Shown here: positions 53,325 through 62,492 of the stretch, piece by piece
How positions within the stretch are numbered: position 1 is the stretch's first letter
How the letters are laid out: each line of letters opens with the position of its first letter
Assembly: GCA_031430595.1 (NCBI GenBank)
Contig: JANPBU010000016.1
Coordinates: 1 to 64,000 of the forward strand
From: JANNBN01 sp031430595
GTDB lineage: Bacteria > Actinomycetota > Acidimicrobiia > Acidimicrobiales > JANYDT01
Direction of reading: 5' to 3'
Length of the DNA: 64,000 nucleotides
Notes under the pieces: model-generated
What the model was told of the DNA's origin: nothing
The model's input: only the letters and a program-made list of their open reading frames with translations
The model's database searches: none
Program-made: the position numbers and the translations under genes

Positions 53325-55568
53325 TCAGCGACTCATCCGCACCACGGTGATCGACCATGGTGCAAGTTGCACGGCGATCACCGTTTTTTTCGAGGCCTTT
53401 CCGAGCGCCTTCGGAGTAGAGGCCGCAAACCCCTGAGTCGAAGACCCATCGTATGTGTACGTGCGATAAGACTTCATGGCGCCGCACCCCTCAAGGGTCA
53501 GGTTTGCCGAGAGCCGAGATGTCGCTGACTTGTTGATGAGCACAGCCGTTACTTCACCGCTCGAATTCGACCGCGAGTCGCTTGCACCGGCGAACACCGA
53601 AAGCGGCGCAGTTGGTCCGCCCTTCGTCTTTGCCGGTACCCCAAATGAACCAAACCGGCTTCCCTGTCCGTCGTAGTTCGTGAAGGCTCGAAACGCCCAG
53701 TACGACGGGCTCCGCTCGACCGGAACCGTCCAGTAATAGGCGGAATCAAGACGTTCGCGACCGAAGACGCCCAGGGCCTCAGCGGTCGCGATCGCGCCGC
53801 TCATGTGGTCTTCTTGCCCAAAATTCCATTCGCCGATCGACACGCCCAACGCAGTAGGCGACCCGTACACATCGTTGATCCAGCCACGAATTCGGGGAAT
53901 CAACTTGGGTTGCGCATACTTTGCACCGAGTGCATTTTTTCCAATGTAATTATCATCGGAATACGAGGGATCCCATAAGGCACGTACGCTGTTAATACGT
54001 GCACTGAAGGTTTTGTCATCGAGATTGCCTTTAGGGTAAAGCGCGCCAACCCCATCTTGCTGGGCCGGATAATGATGAACGTCAACGACATCAATTGTTT
54101 TCGTCGGTGAGTTCTTCATCTGCTGTAGGTACCACTTCAAGAATTCAACGCTTCCGTTCGCCTGAAAATCACCATTGCTGCCAGTCATCACATCTTTGGG
54201 CGAGAACAGCAAAAAGTTGTAACCCGAAATTGCCGGACCAGCAATCTTTGCGTTGGCGTCTACCGAGCGAATCGCTGAAATATATGTCTTCGTGGTATCG
54301 GCAAGTTCTTGGTACGTGGTGTAGTTCGGGTCGTTTCCGTTACGACGAACATCTCGATGCGTATCGCTCCAAAGGTCGGGTTCGTTATCGATGATGTAAC
54401 TGTCGATTCGGCCACCTCCGCCTGCCGCCCCCTGAGCCCGCCGAACCATATCTGCCGCCGCTGCCGGGCTGTTTTTGATCGATGTACGAGCAGGCGAGGT
54501 CTCGACGTATTGCGCAGGATCCGACCCAGCAACCAAACCGTTGGTTCGATCGGGGTTGAACGGGTCAGCACCCGCTGGGCCCTGCCCAGACGAAAATGCC
54601 GATACCGGATAACTGTATGAGGACGTATCTTTAGCAATCCAGTTAAGGGCAGGAATCGTCACAGCATTGCCTTGACCGGCTGCCGTTGAGTTCGCGATGA
54701 ATTTCTCAACCGATATTGGTTCTGGCGTGTTTTGAAAGAAGTAGTCATTGCCGGTATTCGCCCCGGGAAGGGCTGCGTTGTATCGCGAGGTTCGGTTACC
54801 TCCCCACCGTCGACTTTGCGACCCAATTGTGGCCGACTCTGGAGCCGATGGTTTGAACACGCTGCTGTACATTGCGACCCCATAAATACGCGAAGAGATT
54901 GGGTTTCGCGATGCACGGCAATCGATCGACGCTGACGCCGAACTAATTGTGGGTGCCCGTGATGCGCCAACCCTTGCGAACGGCAACACCTCTACGGTTG
55001 GCCCATCAAACTCGATATCGTCAAGTTGACCAATGGTTCCTGCGGCCAGACCAGGCCCGGAAAGTGTGCCAGCCTGAAAAATGATCGAATCAACGAGACC
55101 ACCAGCCAAGTTGCCGCTTCGCACATCAACTTCGAATTGGTAAGCACCCGAAGCATTAAGCTTGGCCTGCGAGAAGTCGAGGGTGAAACGACCACGTTTA
55201 GGGTTTGCGGCATCGCGATCGGCATCGAGTTGCACATACCAGTTCTGTTGCTTCGGATCGAAGCCGTTGAGAACTTTGAGAGTGAACTTTAGAAACTGTT
55301 GAGATTTGACCGGCTCGTGGGTCATCTTTGCGTAGTTGTACCCGCCAAAATCAAGCCTGATAGGCGCCCCATTAGCGAAGCTGTATGTTCCCGCCCCGGG
55401 CCCCGGATTATTCCATCCGTTTTGAAAACCCTTCGAATACACCACGGTTGTCGGGGCCGCCTGAACCCTAGGGGCAAGAGCAATCAAACCAAACAACAAC
55501 GCCCATCCGACGAAAACACCCAGAGCCGATCGCGCACGCAATCGTTTGTAAGCTTTTTTTTGCTGCAT
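53325..55568 (-). CDS. Secreted glycoside hydrolase family 44 protein
   Basis: In this 747-residue protein a Sec signal (ALLFGLIALAPRVQAA) leads to a beta-sandwich carbohydrate-binding-like domain (about 45-190) and then a GH44 catalytic barrel. GH44 marks include RWGGNRTSRYN, the acid/base glutamate in IIDNEPDLWSDTHRDV (near 394), VDVHHYPAQ, and the nucleophile glutamate in VSIGEWNFG (near 578). A C-terminal beta domain follows. GH44 enzymes cut beta-1,4-glucans such as xyloglucan and cellulose derivatives. The organism may thus degrade plant or algal glucans outside the cell; a sugar ABC importer lies about 7 kb away but is not linked by operon. Confidence 0.88.
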   Translation of the reverse strand: MQQKKAYKRLRARSALGVFVGWALLFGLIALAPRVQAAPTTVVYSKGFQNGWNNPGPGAGTYSFANGAPIRLDFGGYNYAKMTHEPVKSQQFLKFTLKVLNGFDPKQQNWYVQLDADRDAANPKRGRFTLDFSQAKLNASGAYQFEVDVRSGNLAGGLVDSIIFQAGTLSGPGLAAGTIGQLDDIEFDGPTVEVLPFARVGASRAPTISSASASIDCRASRNPISSRIYGVAMYSSVFKPSAPESATIGSQSRRWGGNRTSRYNAALPGANTGNDYFFQNTPEPISVEKFIANSTAAGQGNAVTIPALNWIAKDTSSYSYPVSAFSSGQGPAGADPFNPDRTNGLVAGSDPAQYVETSPARTSIKNSPAAAADMVRRAQGAAGGGGRIDSYIIDNEPDLWSDTHRDVRRNGNDPNYTTYQELADTTKTYISAIRSVDANAKIAGPAISGYNFLLFSPKDVMTGSNGDFQANGSVEFLKWYLQQMKNSPTKTIDVVDVHHYPAQQDGVGALYPKGNLDDKTFSARINSVRALWDPSYSDDNYIGKNALGAKYAQPKLIPRIRGWINDVYGSPTALGVSIGEWNFGQEDHMSGAIATAEALGVFGRERLDSAYYWTVPVERSPSYWAFRAFTNYDGQGSRFGSFGVPAKTKGGPTAPLSVFAGASDSRSNSSGEVTAVLINKSATSRLSANLTLEGCGAMKSYRTYTYDGSSTQGFAASTPKALGKASKKTVIAVQLAPWSITVVRMSR

Positions 55569-55682
55569 TTCCCGTTACTCCTCGCCGAAAAGTTGGCAAA
55601 CATCAGTATGACCGACAGGCCCCACCCTCAGATCTTTCATTACCGACGGCGGTCCACTACGCAGCCATACGGTGACGATGGG

Positions 55683-55688
55683 TAGTTT
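55683..55688 (+). promoter_or_regulatory. -10 box (TAGTTT) of leaderless hisA
   Basis: It ends 6 nt before GTG 55695. Confidence 0.5.
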
Positions 55689-55694
55689 AAGGCC

Positions 55695-56555
55695 GTGACC
55701 TTTACGTTGCTTCCCGCCATCGATGTGGCAGACGGCCGAGCGAGTCGGCTGGTTCAAGGCAGGGTTGCCAGCACTGAAGCCGATAACAAAAGCACCTACG
55801 GCCACCCAAGAGACGTCGCCCTCACTTGGCAGGCCGAGGGGGCCGAATGGATTCACCTCGTCGATCTCGACGCGGCGTTTCGCCGTGGCTCGAACAGCGA
55901 ACTTCTCACGAACGTGATTGGGCACCTCGATATCAAGACTGAGCTCTCCGGCGGAATCTGCAATAACGCTTCGCTTGAGCGAGCACTATCGAGCGGCTGC
56001 GACCGGATCATTCTTGCCACCGCCGCTCTCGATGACCTTGCGTGGTGTGCGCGGGCTATCGCTACGCACGGCGATCGAATCGCAATCAGCCTTGATGTGA
56101 GCATCGTCGACAATCAGAACCTAGATCCAATGCCCTATATGCAGCCCGAGAGCCCGATCGACGGCTCGTCGCTCTACCGCCTCATCGCTCGTGGCTCGAC
56201 CCTTGACCGCGGCGACCTTTGGGAGAACCTTGCCAAACTCGACGAATATGGCTGCGCCCGTTACGTCGTCACCGACGTAAGTAAAGACGGCATGATGGAC
56301 GGGCCGAACGTAGAGTTGTATCGGGCCATGGCAAGCGTCACAAAGGCGAAGGTGATCGCCTCGGGCGGGATTTCCTCAATTGCCGACCTGGTCATCCTGG
56401 CCGAATTCGCCGCCAGCCGTGCAAACCTCGAAGGAACAATCGTCGGCAAAGCTCTTTACGCTGGCCGATTCACCCTTGATGAGGCGCTGGCTACCATGCG
56501 ACGGATGAAGGTCAGTCGAAAACAAACGAAAAAATACTTGAACGTGCAGGCCTGA
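55695..56555 (+). CDS. hisA: Phosphoribosyl isomerase (HisA/PriA type), extended C-terminus
   Basis: Isomerises ProFAR to PRFAR in histidine synthesis; in Actinobacteria the PriA form often also serves tryptophan synthesis. Catalytic aspartates are in LLPAIDVADG (D10) and ARYVVTDVSKDG (D194), with phosphate loops LSGGICN and ASGGIS. The protein has 286 residues against about 245 usual. About 30 extra residues lie near positions 138-168. The last 14 residues (VSRKQTKKYLNVQA) appear to be read, in another frame, from a decayed arsR gene. No other his or trp gene is in the window. Confidence 0.9.
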   Translation: MTFTLLPAIDVADGRASRLVQGRVASTEADNKSTYGHPRDVALTWQAEGAEWIHLVDLDAAFRRGSNSELLTNVIGHLDIKTELSGGICNNASLERALSSGCDRIILATAALDDLAWCARAIATHGDRIAISLDVSIVDNQNLDPMPYMQPESPIDGSSLYRLIARGSTLDRGDLWENLAKLDEYGCARYVVTDVSKDGMMDGPNVELYRAMASVTKAKVIASGGISSIADLVILAEFAASRANLEGTIVGKALYAGRFTLDEALATMRRMKVSRKQTKKYLNVQA

Positions 56556-56714
56556 TCGTGAAAGAGCGAAACGGTCGCGAGCAACTTGTGCTGGGCAACA
56601 TCAAGACCGAGCGTCACAACGAGCCTTCTCAACAAGTACGAAGAATTGTGGCTTGGCCGCATCGAACGAATCACCGACATCCTGAATCATGATCCAGCGA
56701 AGGAATCCGAATGA
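56510..56714 (+). pseudogene. Remnant of an ArsR-family repressor gene
   Basis: One frame from about 56510 to 56623 reads like the recognition helix and wing of an ArsR protein (KILERAGLIVKERNGREQL, then VLGNIKT). A second frame from 56625 reads LLNKYEELWLGRIERITD up to a TGA at 56712, a typical ArsR C-terminal helix. The 5' half is missing, fused to the end of hisA, and at least one frameshift lies near 56624. ArsR genes of this type normally sit directly before an SRPBCC gene, as here, and the ATGA overlap with that gene is preserved. Confidence 0.7.
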
Positions 56715-57199
56715 CTGTCACCGATATTCGAAAAGACGTCGATGCATTGACACTGACCGTCACCTCACGGTTTGATACCACGCCATCTCGGCTGTGGCAG
56801 ATCTGGGCCGATCCGCGCCAACTTGAACGCTGGTGGGGTCCACCCACATTCCCAGCAACGGTGGTTGACCACGACTTCCGCGTCGGAGGGAAAGTCACCT
56901 ATTTTATGACGGGACCCGACGATGAAAAGTTTCCCGGCTGGTGGAACATCACCTTCATCGAGTCAGAAAAGTGGCTCGAATTTGAAGATGGCTTTAGCGA
57001 TGACACCGGTGCCCCCAACCCGGACCTTCCAACAACGATCACCACGATGACGCTGACTGCAGTTGAAAACAACGCCACCGAGATGGTCAGCACTTCGAAA
57101 TTTGGCTCAATCGAGGCGTTGAATGAACTTATCGAAATGGGAATGATCGAAGGATTCGTATCGGCACTTGGCCAGGTAACGCAACTACTCGTCGCCTAA
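56711..57199 (+). CDS. SRPBCC/AHSA1-domain protein
   Basis: This 162-residue START-like fold protein has TSRFDTTPSRLWQIWADPRQLERWWGP near the start, a DFRVGGKVTYFM strand and a final amphipathic helix EMGMIEGFVSALGQVTQLL. AHSA1-type proteins bind hydrophobic ligands and are often controlled by an adjacent ArsR repressor. Here that repressor is decayed. Translation may now depend on readthrough transcription from hisA. Confidence 0.88.
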   Translation: MTVTDIRKDVDALTLTVTSRFDTTPSRLWQIWADPRQLERWWGPPTFPATVVDHDFRVGGKVTYFMTGPDDEKFPGWWNITFIESEKWLEFEDGFSDDTGAPNPDLPTTITTMTLTAVENNATEMVSTSKFGSIEALNELIEMGMIEGFVSALGQVTQLLVA

Positions 57200-57240
57200 G
57201 AAGCAGAGCTAGCGAAGCGGACGGGAGGTGGGCGATCGGG

Positions 57241-59085
57241 CTACGCCAGGTACGCCTTCGCTGCGGTCTCTGCTTCAGCCACCGCTCGTTCGACTAGGTC
57301 GAGGCCAGCATCCCAAAATGCGGGGTCAGTAAGGTCGCAGTCGACCCGCCGAGCCAACTCTTCCGGCGAAACCGAACCACCCAACGACAACATCTCTTCG
57401 TACTTCGGAACAAACGACGGGCCAGCATCGAGGTAACGCTGATACACCGACAGCGCCAGCAACTGCCCGAACGCATACGCATAAACGTAACCAGGCGTAT
57501 GAATGAAATGAGGTACGTAACTCCACCATGTTCGATACCCCTCAGTCACCTCAACGGTGTCACCAAACAACTCACTTTGCACATCGGCCCAAAGGGAGTT
57601 CAACGACTCGACCGATAACTCGCCAGTCGTTCGCCGAGCAGTATGGGCCCGGGTTTCAAACTGGAACATTGCTATCTGGCGGAACACCGTCGCAATATGC
57701 CCCTCAACATGGTCAGCCAAAAGAGACAAACGAGCGGCAGGGTCAGTGACACCATCGAGCATCCGACCAAATGTCACTTCTTCACCGAACACCGAAGCAG
57801 TTTCTGCAACCGTAAGTGGAGTTACGTGATGAAACACCCCCTGACTGCGGGCCATCTCAAAGTGAACACCGTGACCAAGTTCGTGAGCCAACGTCAACAC
57901 GTCGTTGCGTGTACCGGTGTAGTTCACAAACACGTGTGCTGGGGTCGAGGGAACATTCGGCGAACAGTAAGCGCCTCCACGTTTTCCCGGAACCATCGGA
58001 GCGTGAATTCGCCCAGCAAAGAAACCGTTCGCATGCTCAGCGAGCAATGGCGAGAACGAATCGAACGCATCGAGCACATCCGCCTTCGCTGTTGCCCACG
58101 GAATTTGTTCGTCAACAACAAGGCCAACCGGCGCCATCCGGTCGTAATCGTACAGACGATCTTGCCCGAGCAGCTGAGCTTTGGCACGATACCAGCGGCG
58201 AGCAATTTCGAAACGATTCGATACCGCTGCGACCAACGCCTCGACGGAAGCATCTGAAGCCTGGTTCGACAGGTTTCGCGAACTTACCCAGGTTGGATAC
58301 GAACGTAAACGATCATCGGTTGCCTTGTCAGCCATCAACGTGTTGTAAATGTAGGCCCGGGTTCGAAGGCCTGGGGCTAGTGCCTCGGTGAAGGTTGCCG
58401 CTGCTGCCATGCGTACCGCTCCATCAGGCGAAATAAGTTGTGGGAAGACGTACTCATAGCTGACGGGTCCGTCTCCAAAATCAACCGTTACAGCGGAAAG
58501 AACTTCGTCATACAGGCGAGTCCACGCGGCAGAACCAGTCACCTGTTTATCGGCCAGCACCCGCTCCTCAGCCTCAGAAAGTAAGTAGAGCTTTGCGGCC
58601 CGAGTCACTTCCAACGATCGAGCACAAAATGCCAGCGCCGGGTCGGCCAGCATTGCCGCAGCGTGTTCATCGGTTGCGATCGACCATTCCAAATCGACGA
58701 ACCTGAGGAGATTACCAATCGACGTTGACCGCTCGCTAACTAAGGCAACCATCGCTCCTTTCGCCTCGTCGATCGTGTCTGTGCTGTGTTCCAAAAACAC
58801 GAACGAACCGGCCCGGCCAAGCAAGTCGACAACGCAACCAACCTCGTGCATCAGCGACGTGAGATCGGCCGCTGGCAACGAAGCAACTCGGCCCCGCCAA
58901 GTATCAAGGGCGCTAGCTCGCCGTTCAGCTTCATCGAGCAACGCAACAACACTCGCCCCGACGCTGGCGCCTTCGTCGCCGGAACCGGAACCGGAACCGG
59001 AACCGAGATGCACCAAATCAGTATCGGCCAATAGCGGGCTCAGGTTCCAAACAGCATCTTCGATTAAATCGACGGGCGAGGTCAT
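57241..59085 (-). CDS. M3-family oligoendopeptidase (PepF-like)
   Basis: This 614-residue cytoplasmic zinc peptidase has the HEXXH motif LAHELGHGVHFEMARSQG near residue 400 and the third ligand in VAETASVFGEEVTF. The N-terminal helical lobe and the C-terminal FIHTPGYVYAYAFGQLLALSVY are typical of the M3B oligoendopeptidase F group, which trims short peptides. Residues about 29-37 are a Gly-Ser run coded by a GGAACC repeat. It stands alone, followed 29 nt upstream on this strand by the endonuclease/phosphatase-fold gene. Confidence 0.92.
   Translation of the reverse strand: MTSPVDLIEDAVWNLSPLLADTDLVHLGSGSGSGSGDEGASVGASVVALLDEAERRASALDTWRGRVASLPAADLTSLMHEVGCVVDLLGRAGSFVFLEHSTDTIDEAKGAMVALVSERSTSIGNLLRFVDLEWSIATDEHAAAMLADPALAFCARSLEVTRAAKLYLLSEAEERVLADKQVTGSAAWTRLYDEVLSAVTVDFGDGPVSYEYVFPQLISPDGAVRMAAAATFTEALAPGLRTRAYIYNTLMADKATDDRLRSYPTWVSSRNLSNQASDASVEALVAAVSNRFEIARRWYRAKAQLLGQDRLYDYDRMAPVGLVVDEQIPWATAKADVLDAFDSFSPLLAEHANGFFAGRIHAPMVPGKRGGAYCSPNVPSTPAHVFVNYTGTRNDVLTLAHELGHGVHFEMARSQGVFHHVTPLTVAETASVFGEEVTFGRMLDGVTDPAARLSLLADHVEGHIATVFRQIAMFQFETRAHTARRTTGELSVESLNSLWADVQSELFGDTVEVTEGYRTWWSYVPHFIHTPGYVYAYAFGQLLALSVYQRYLDAGPSFVPKYEEMLSLGGSVSPEELARRVDCDLTDPAFWDAGLDLVERAVAEAETAAKAYLA
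58981..59004. repeat. In-frame (GGAACC)4 hexanucleotide repeat
   Basis: Four tandem copies code for an alternating Ser-Gly run near the N-terminus of the M3 peptidase. Length change by one unit would keep the reading frame. Confidence 0.85.
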
Positions 59086-59117
59086 CACTTCAGTTTGGTC
59101 GAACGGCAGGGCTTGCG

Positions 59118-60149
59118 TTACCGGGGGCGAATAGCGAGGTCGACGGCGATTGCGCGGTGGTCGGTGCCGGGAAGTAACGGGTCTTGAACCTTCAGAGCAG
59201 CCAGCCCGTTTCCATAAAGAACATGGTCGATACGCATGAACCGACTAATCCGCATACCTTCCGGCCACGACGCCGACAGCCCATACCCGAGGGCCTCGTG
59301 CGAGCTCGTAAGACCCGCCCCAAAAAGTTCACCGACAGCCGGAACCCAACGCGACCCGTTGAAGTCGCCCGCCACAACAATCGGATAGGGGGTCTGGCGG
59401 ACTTCCTCGCGAAGTAGTTGCATCGTCTCAACGAAAGCTCGATAGTCAATACCCAGCCCCGAGGCGGGATGCACGCCAACTACGCGCACCGTTTGTCCAC
59501 CGACCAAGACGTCAACGACAACTAATTCGGTACCCGGATATGTCAACGGCACCAAACGAGGGGGCCGGTCAAACGCAAACTTCGAAAATACCGCAACGTT
59601 CGTATATTCCAGGCTGTCACGGGCCTCAAACTGATACTGATCAAGCGCCCCGGCGTTGCGTAACCCTCGTTCAACTAGCGTCGAAAACTCTGCGAAAACT
59701 AGAACGTCCGCATTGAGTTTCGCGATTCCGGTGCCGTACCCCGGATCACCGTTTGCATTGAGCGCATTCGAACTCACCACCCGAAGCGTCTTCGCTGACG
59801 CTGCCCATTGCGGAACTTCGTCTCGCCCGAGGGCAGGTCGAATCGAGAAAATGTGGAAGACACAGAGCAGCAACGCCATACCGCCGCGCACCGGATGCGA
59901 CCGGAACACCGTGACCGCTAACGCAAACCAAACCGGCAACAATGCGACGGGAAGCGCCGACTGACCCAACATTACAATTGATGCATCGCTCCACCCCAAA
60001 AACCGCGAACCAACGATCACGGCGCCAAACAGCAGGCTAAGTAATACAAACAAATCGCATCCGACTAGAAAGAGACCGCTGATGAACCCCTGGGGCTCAT
60101 CAGGTCGGCTTCTGTTGCCATTTCCACGCACCTCTCCATTGTCTCGCAC
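59118..60149 (-). CDS. Membrane-anchored endonuclease/exonuclease/phosphatase-fold protein
   Basis: In the 343 residues, two or three hydrophobic helices at the N-terminus (FISGLFLVGCDLFVLLSLLF; VMLGQSALPVALLPVWFALA) are followed by an EEP catalytic domain. Its motifs are VVSSNALNANG, DVLVFAEFS, VVGVHPASG, VVAGDFNGSRW, RIDHVLYGNGL and the final PGTDHRAIAVDLAI. This layout matches the YafD-like/EEP membrane proteins of Actinobacteria, whose substrates are unknown. The catalytic His, Asp and Asn are present, so activity is likely. Confidence 0.9.
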   Translation of the reverse strand: MRDNGEVRGNGNRSRPDEPQGFISGLFLVGCDLFVLLSLLFGAVIVGSRFLGWSDASIVMLGQSALPVALLPVWFALAVTVFRSHPVRGGMALLLCVFHIFSIRPALGRDEVPQWAASAKTLRVVSSNALNANGDPGYGTGIAKLNADVLVFAEFSTLVERGLRNAGALDQYQFEARDSLEYTNVAVFSKFAFDRPPRLVPLTYPGTELVVVDVLVGGQTVRVVGVHPASGLGIDYRAFVETMQLLREEVRQTPYPIVVAGDFNGSRWVPAVGELFGAGLTSSHEALGYGLSASWPEGMRISRFMRIDHVLYGNGLAALKVQDPLLPGTDHRAIAVDLAIRPR

Positions 60150-60214
60150 CGACCGTTGCGGTTAGCGGAACTATCTCCGGGTCGGCCTAGGCCATGGAAC
60201 CTTCGGTCAGACGA

Positions 60215-60220
60215 TACAGT
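60215..60220 (+). promoter_or_regulatory. -10 box (TACAGT) of the glnX-glnH-pknG cluster
   Basis: It ends 8 nt before GTG 60229 and only 2 nt before ATG 60223. It favours the GTG as a leaderless start. Confidence 0.4.
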
Positions 60221-60228
60221 CGATGTTT

Positions 60229-61491
60229 GTGGCAGGAACAATGCAAGTAACAGGTGCGGGGCAAGGCGTCGTTGTCAGCAAAGTGACACGTCGCCAACTC
60301 AACAACACGCCCAGCCGATTGGCGGCTGTAGCTGCGCTCTCGGCTGCAACCGCTCTACTTTTCAGTGCCGGGTCGTTTTGGGCCATCGGTCAGCGAGCGA
60401 CCGGAGTACAAAAAACCAGGGCCGATGCCCATCTGATTCTGGTCGCCCAAGAGGTACAGGCCCTCCTCACATCGGCTGACGCTACGGCAACGTCGGGGTA
60501 TCTGGCTGGCGGGTTACAAGACCAGCAATCTCAAACCCAGTTTGCCAACGACCTCAAGGCCGCTAGTGAACTCATTACCGAACTTCCCCGAACAACGTCG
60601 CCGTCGCTCGGGCTAGCGGGCAAAACTCGCCTTACCGAAGTAGCTTCTGGCGTTGGCGAATATTCGCGATTGGCTGCGTTGGCCCAGGCCAATAACCGAC
60701 AGGGTCTTCCCGTTGGAAGCACCTACCAAAAGCAAGCATCAGCGCTCCTGCGAGACACGATTGTTCCTGACCTTCAAACAATCGATGCTCAAGCCCGATC
60801 CGCGCTCAGAGCATCGCTAAATCAAGGTTCAGATCTCACCCGTTATCTGATCGTGTTTGCAATTCCTTTTCTTCTCGTTTCAGCGGCTGGGCTTCTTTGG
60901 TTGAAGCGACTTACCAATCGAACGATCAACGTCGGTCTTGCATCTGCACTTACTGTTCTGCTGTTAGCACTATCGGTCGCATTGTCCACCAACGGTTCCA
61001 TTCGTCGCGAATCACTGACGTTCGCTCGAAACGAGTTCAACCGTGCCGATCTGCTTCGCCAGGCCACCTCGTCGGCGTTTGACGCCAGATCATCAGAGAA
61101 TCAAGCCCTCATCTTTCGGGGAAACAGAACGAACTACGACGCAGCGTGGGAAGCGTCAATGCTTCGTGCGACCACGGTGCTTCAACAGTTTCAATTTGAA
61201 GGAAAGGGTGCGGCCACGATTGAGGCGTACCAAACGGCGCACGACGACGCTAAGGCACTTGATGTGGGTGGAAACTGGGATGCGGCACGCGACTCGGTGT
61301 TGACGGGGCCATCAAGGCAGGCATTTACCGTCGTTGCGTCTCAACTTCGTATCGAAAAGGCGGGGGTAAACGGCGATGCATTTCCTTCGTTCGAGTCGTG
61401 GCGACTGAGGCTCATCACTGGTGTCGGTGGGTTACTCGCTGCCGGTCTAGCAATATCTGGATACCAGCGTCGCCTGAGGGAGTACCGATGA
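60229..61491 (+). CDS. glnX: GlnX-like four-helix transmembrane protein
   Basis: This protein of about 420 residues has four membrane helices: one near the N-terminus (LAAVAALSAATALLFSAG), two in the middle (YLIVFAIPFLLVSAAGLLWL; VGLASALTVLLLALSVAL) and one near the C-terminus (ITGVGGLLAAGLAISGY). Two extracytoplasmic helical domains lie between them. In Mycobacterium the tandem GlnX-GlnH senses amino acids outside the cell and activates the kinase PknG. Gene order and topology here match that system. It overlaps glnH by ATGA. The start could be ATG 60223, GTG 60229 or ATG 60241. Confidence 0.85.
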   Translation: MAGTMQVTGAGQGVVVSKVTRRQLNNTPSRLAAVAALSAATALLFSAGSFWAIGQRATGVQKTRADAHLILVAQEVQALLTSADATATSGYLAGGLQDQQSQTQFANDLKAASELITELPRTTSPSLGLAGKTRLTEVASGVGEYSRLAALAQANNRQGLPVGSTYQKQASALLRDTIVPDLQTIDAQARSALRASLNQGSDLTRYLIVFAIPFLLVSAAGLLWLKRLTNRTINVGLASALTVLLLALSVALSTNGSIRRESLTFARNEFNRADLLRQATSSAFDARSSENQALIFRGNRTNYDAAWEASMLRATTVLQQFQFEGKGAATIEAYQTAHDDAKALDVGGNWDAARDSVLTGPSRQAFTVVASQLRIEKAGVNGDAFPSFESWRLRLITGVGGLLAAGLAISGYQRRLREYR

Positions 61492-62492
61492 AACCGAAAA
61501 CTAAACTCGTATGCGCGCTTATTTCTACGACTATGCTGATGGGGTGTTCAACTGCGGTACGAAACGACGAATTCGCACGGGTCACTATCGCCAGCACCAT
61601 TGCGCCCGCCGCACCTACCCCGACGAAACAGCCAACGTGCACAGATGCCGATCGAGCAGCCAATCCCGATGTTGCCTCGTACCCCCCGATTACCGACGTT
61701 GTCGTCACACCGAAAAGTACTCTTTTCAGGCTTGGAGGCGTCGACCCCGAACGAATCATTGCTGGTGTTTCGGCTGACACCTTGCTGTTCGGTTTCCGTA
61801 ACCCACTTACCGGACGTTTAGAGGGCCTCGATGTCGACATCATCCGCGAAGTAGCGAAGGCGCTGTTTAACGTGACCGATGCCGAGGTGGATTCAAAAAT
61901 CGAATTCCGCGTGATCCAATACAAAGACCGCCTTCCACTGCTCGAATCAAACAGCATTGACGTAGTCGCGCACACCATGACGATTAACTGCGACCGCTGG
62001 AAACGTATTGCTTTTTCCAGCCAGTACTACTCGGCCGGCCAAAAGCTGCTGGTTCGCAGTGACTCGACAGCCAAAGACATGGGGTCACTCACCACCGGTA
62101 CAAGAATGTGTCTTCCGGCCGGTGGAACCAGCACCGAGACCATCGCCCGTTTTAAGAACATCTCACCAAAAGATGTAGTTGAGGTAGGCGATATCACCGA
62201 GTGTTTAGTGAAGCTTCAACAGGGCCAGGTCGATGCAACACTGTCTGACGATACGGTGCTCGCTGGCTTCATCAGGCAAGATCCGTATCTGAAAATGGTT
62301 GGCGAGCCAATCACTGAAGAACCCTACGGTCTTGGGGTCAATGCTGAAAACATAACCCTGGCCCAGTTCATCAATCAGGTACTTGAGACGCTCCGAACCA
62401 ACGGGGGTTTGCAAAAACTGTACGACAAGCATTCGCTGACCGATGCCAAGGTTCCACCCGCTGACCATTCTCGCGTTCCTAACACCCCGTGA
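61488..62492 (+). CDS. glnH: GlnH-like amino-acid-binding lipoprotein
   Basis: This 334-residue protein has a signal with lipobox (LMGC), a Thr/Pro linker and a family-3 solute-binding fold: LFGFRNPLTGRLEGLDVDIIREVAKAL, then IEFRVIQYKDRLPLLESNSIDVVAHTMTIN. The second lobe has the typical aspartate in DATLSDDTVLAGF. In mycobacteria the homologue binds aspartate/glutamate-type ligands and signals through GlnX rather than serving import. No permease or ATPase is next to it. Four cysteines in the mature domain may form disulfides. It overlaps both neighbours by 4 nt. Confidence 0.9.
   Translation: MKPKTKLVCALISTTMLMGCSTAVRNDEFARVTIASTIAPAAPTPTKQPTCTDADRAANPDVASYPPITDVVVTPKSTLFRLGGVDPERIIAGVSADTLLFGFRNPLTGRLEGLDVDIIREVAKALFNVTDAEVDSKIEFRVIQYKDRLPLLESNSIDVVAHTMTINCDRWKRIAFSSQYYSAGQKLLVRSDSTAKDMGSLTTGTRMCLPAGGTSTETIARFKNISPKDVVEVGDITECLVKLQQGQVDATLSDDTVLAGFIRQDPYLKMVGEPITEEPYGLGVNAENITLAQFINQVLETLRTNGGLQKLYDKHSLTDAKVPPADHSRVPNTP

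Noticed and set aside
61488..62492. Amino-acid ABC importer binding protein
   Set aside because: No permease or ATPase is adjacent, and the GlnX-like and PknG genes point to a sensor role instead.
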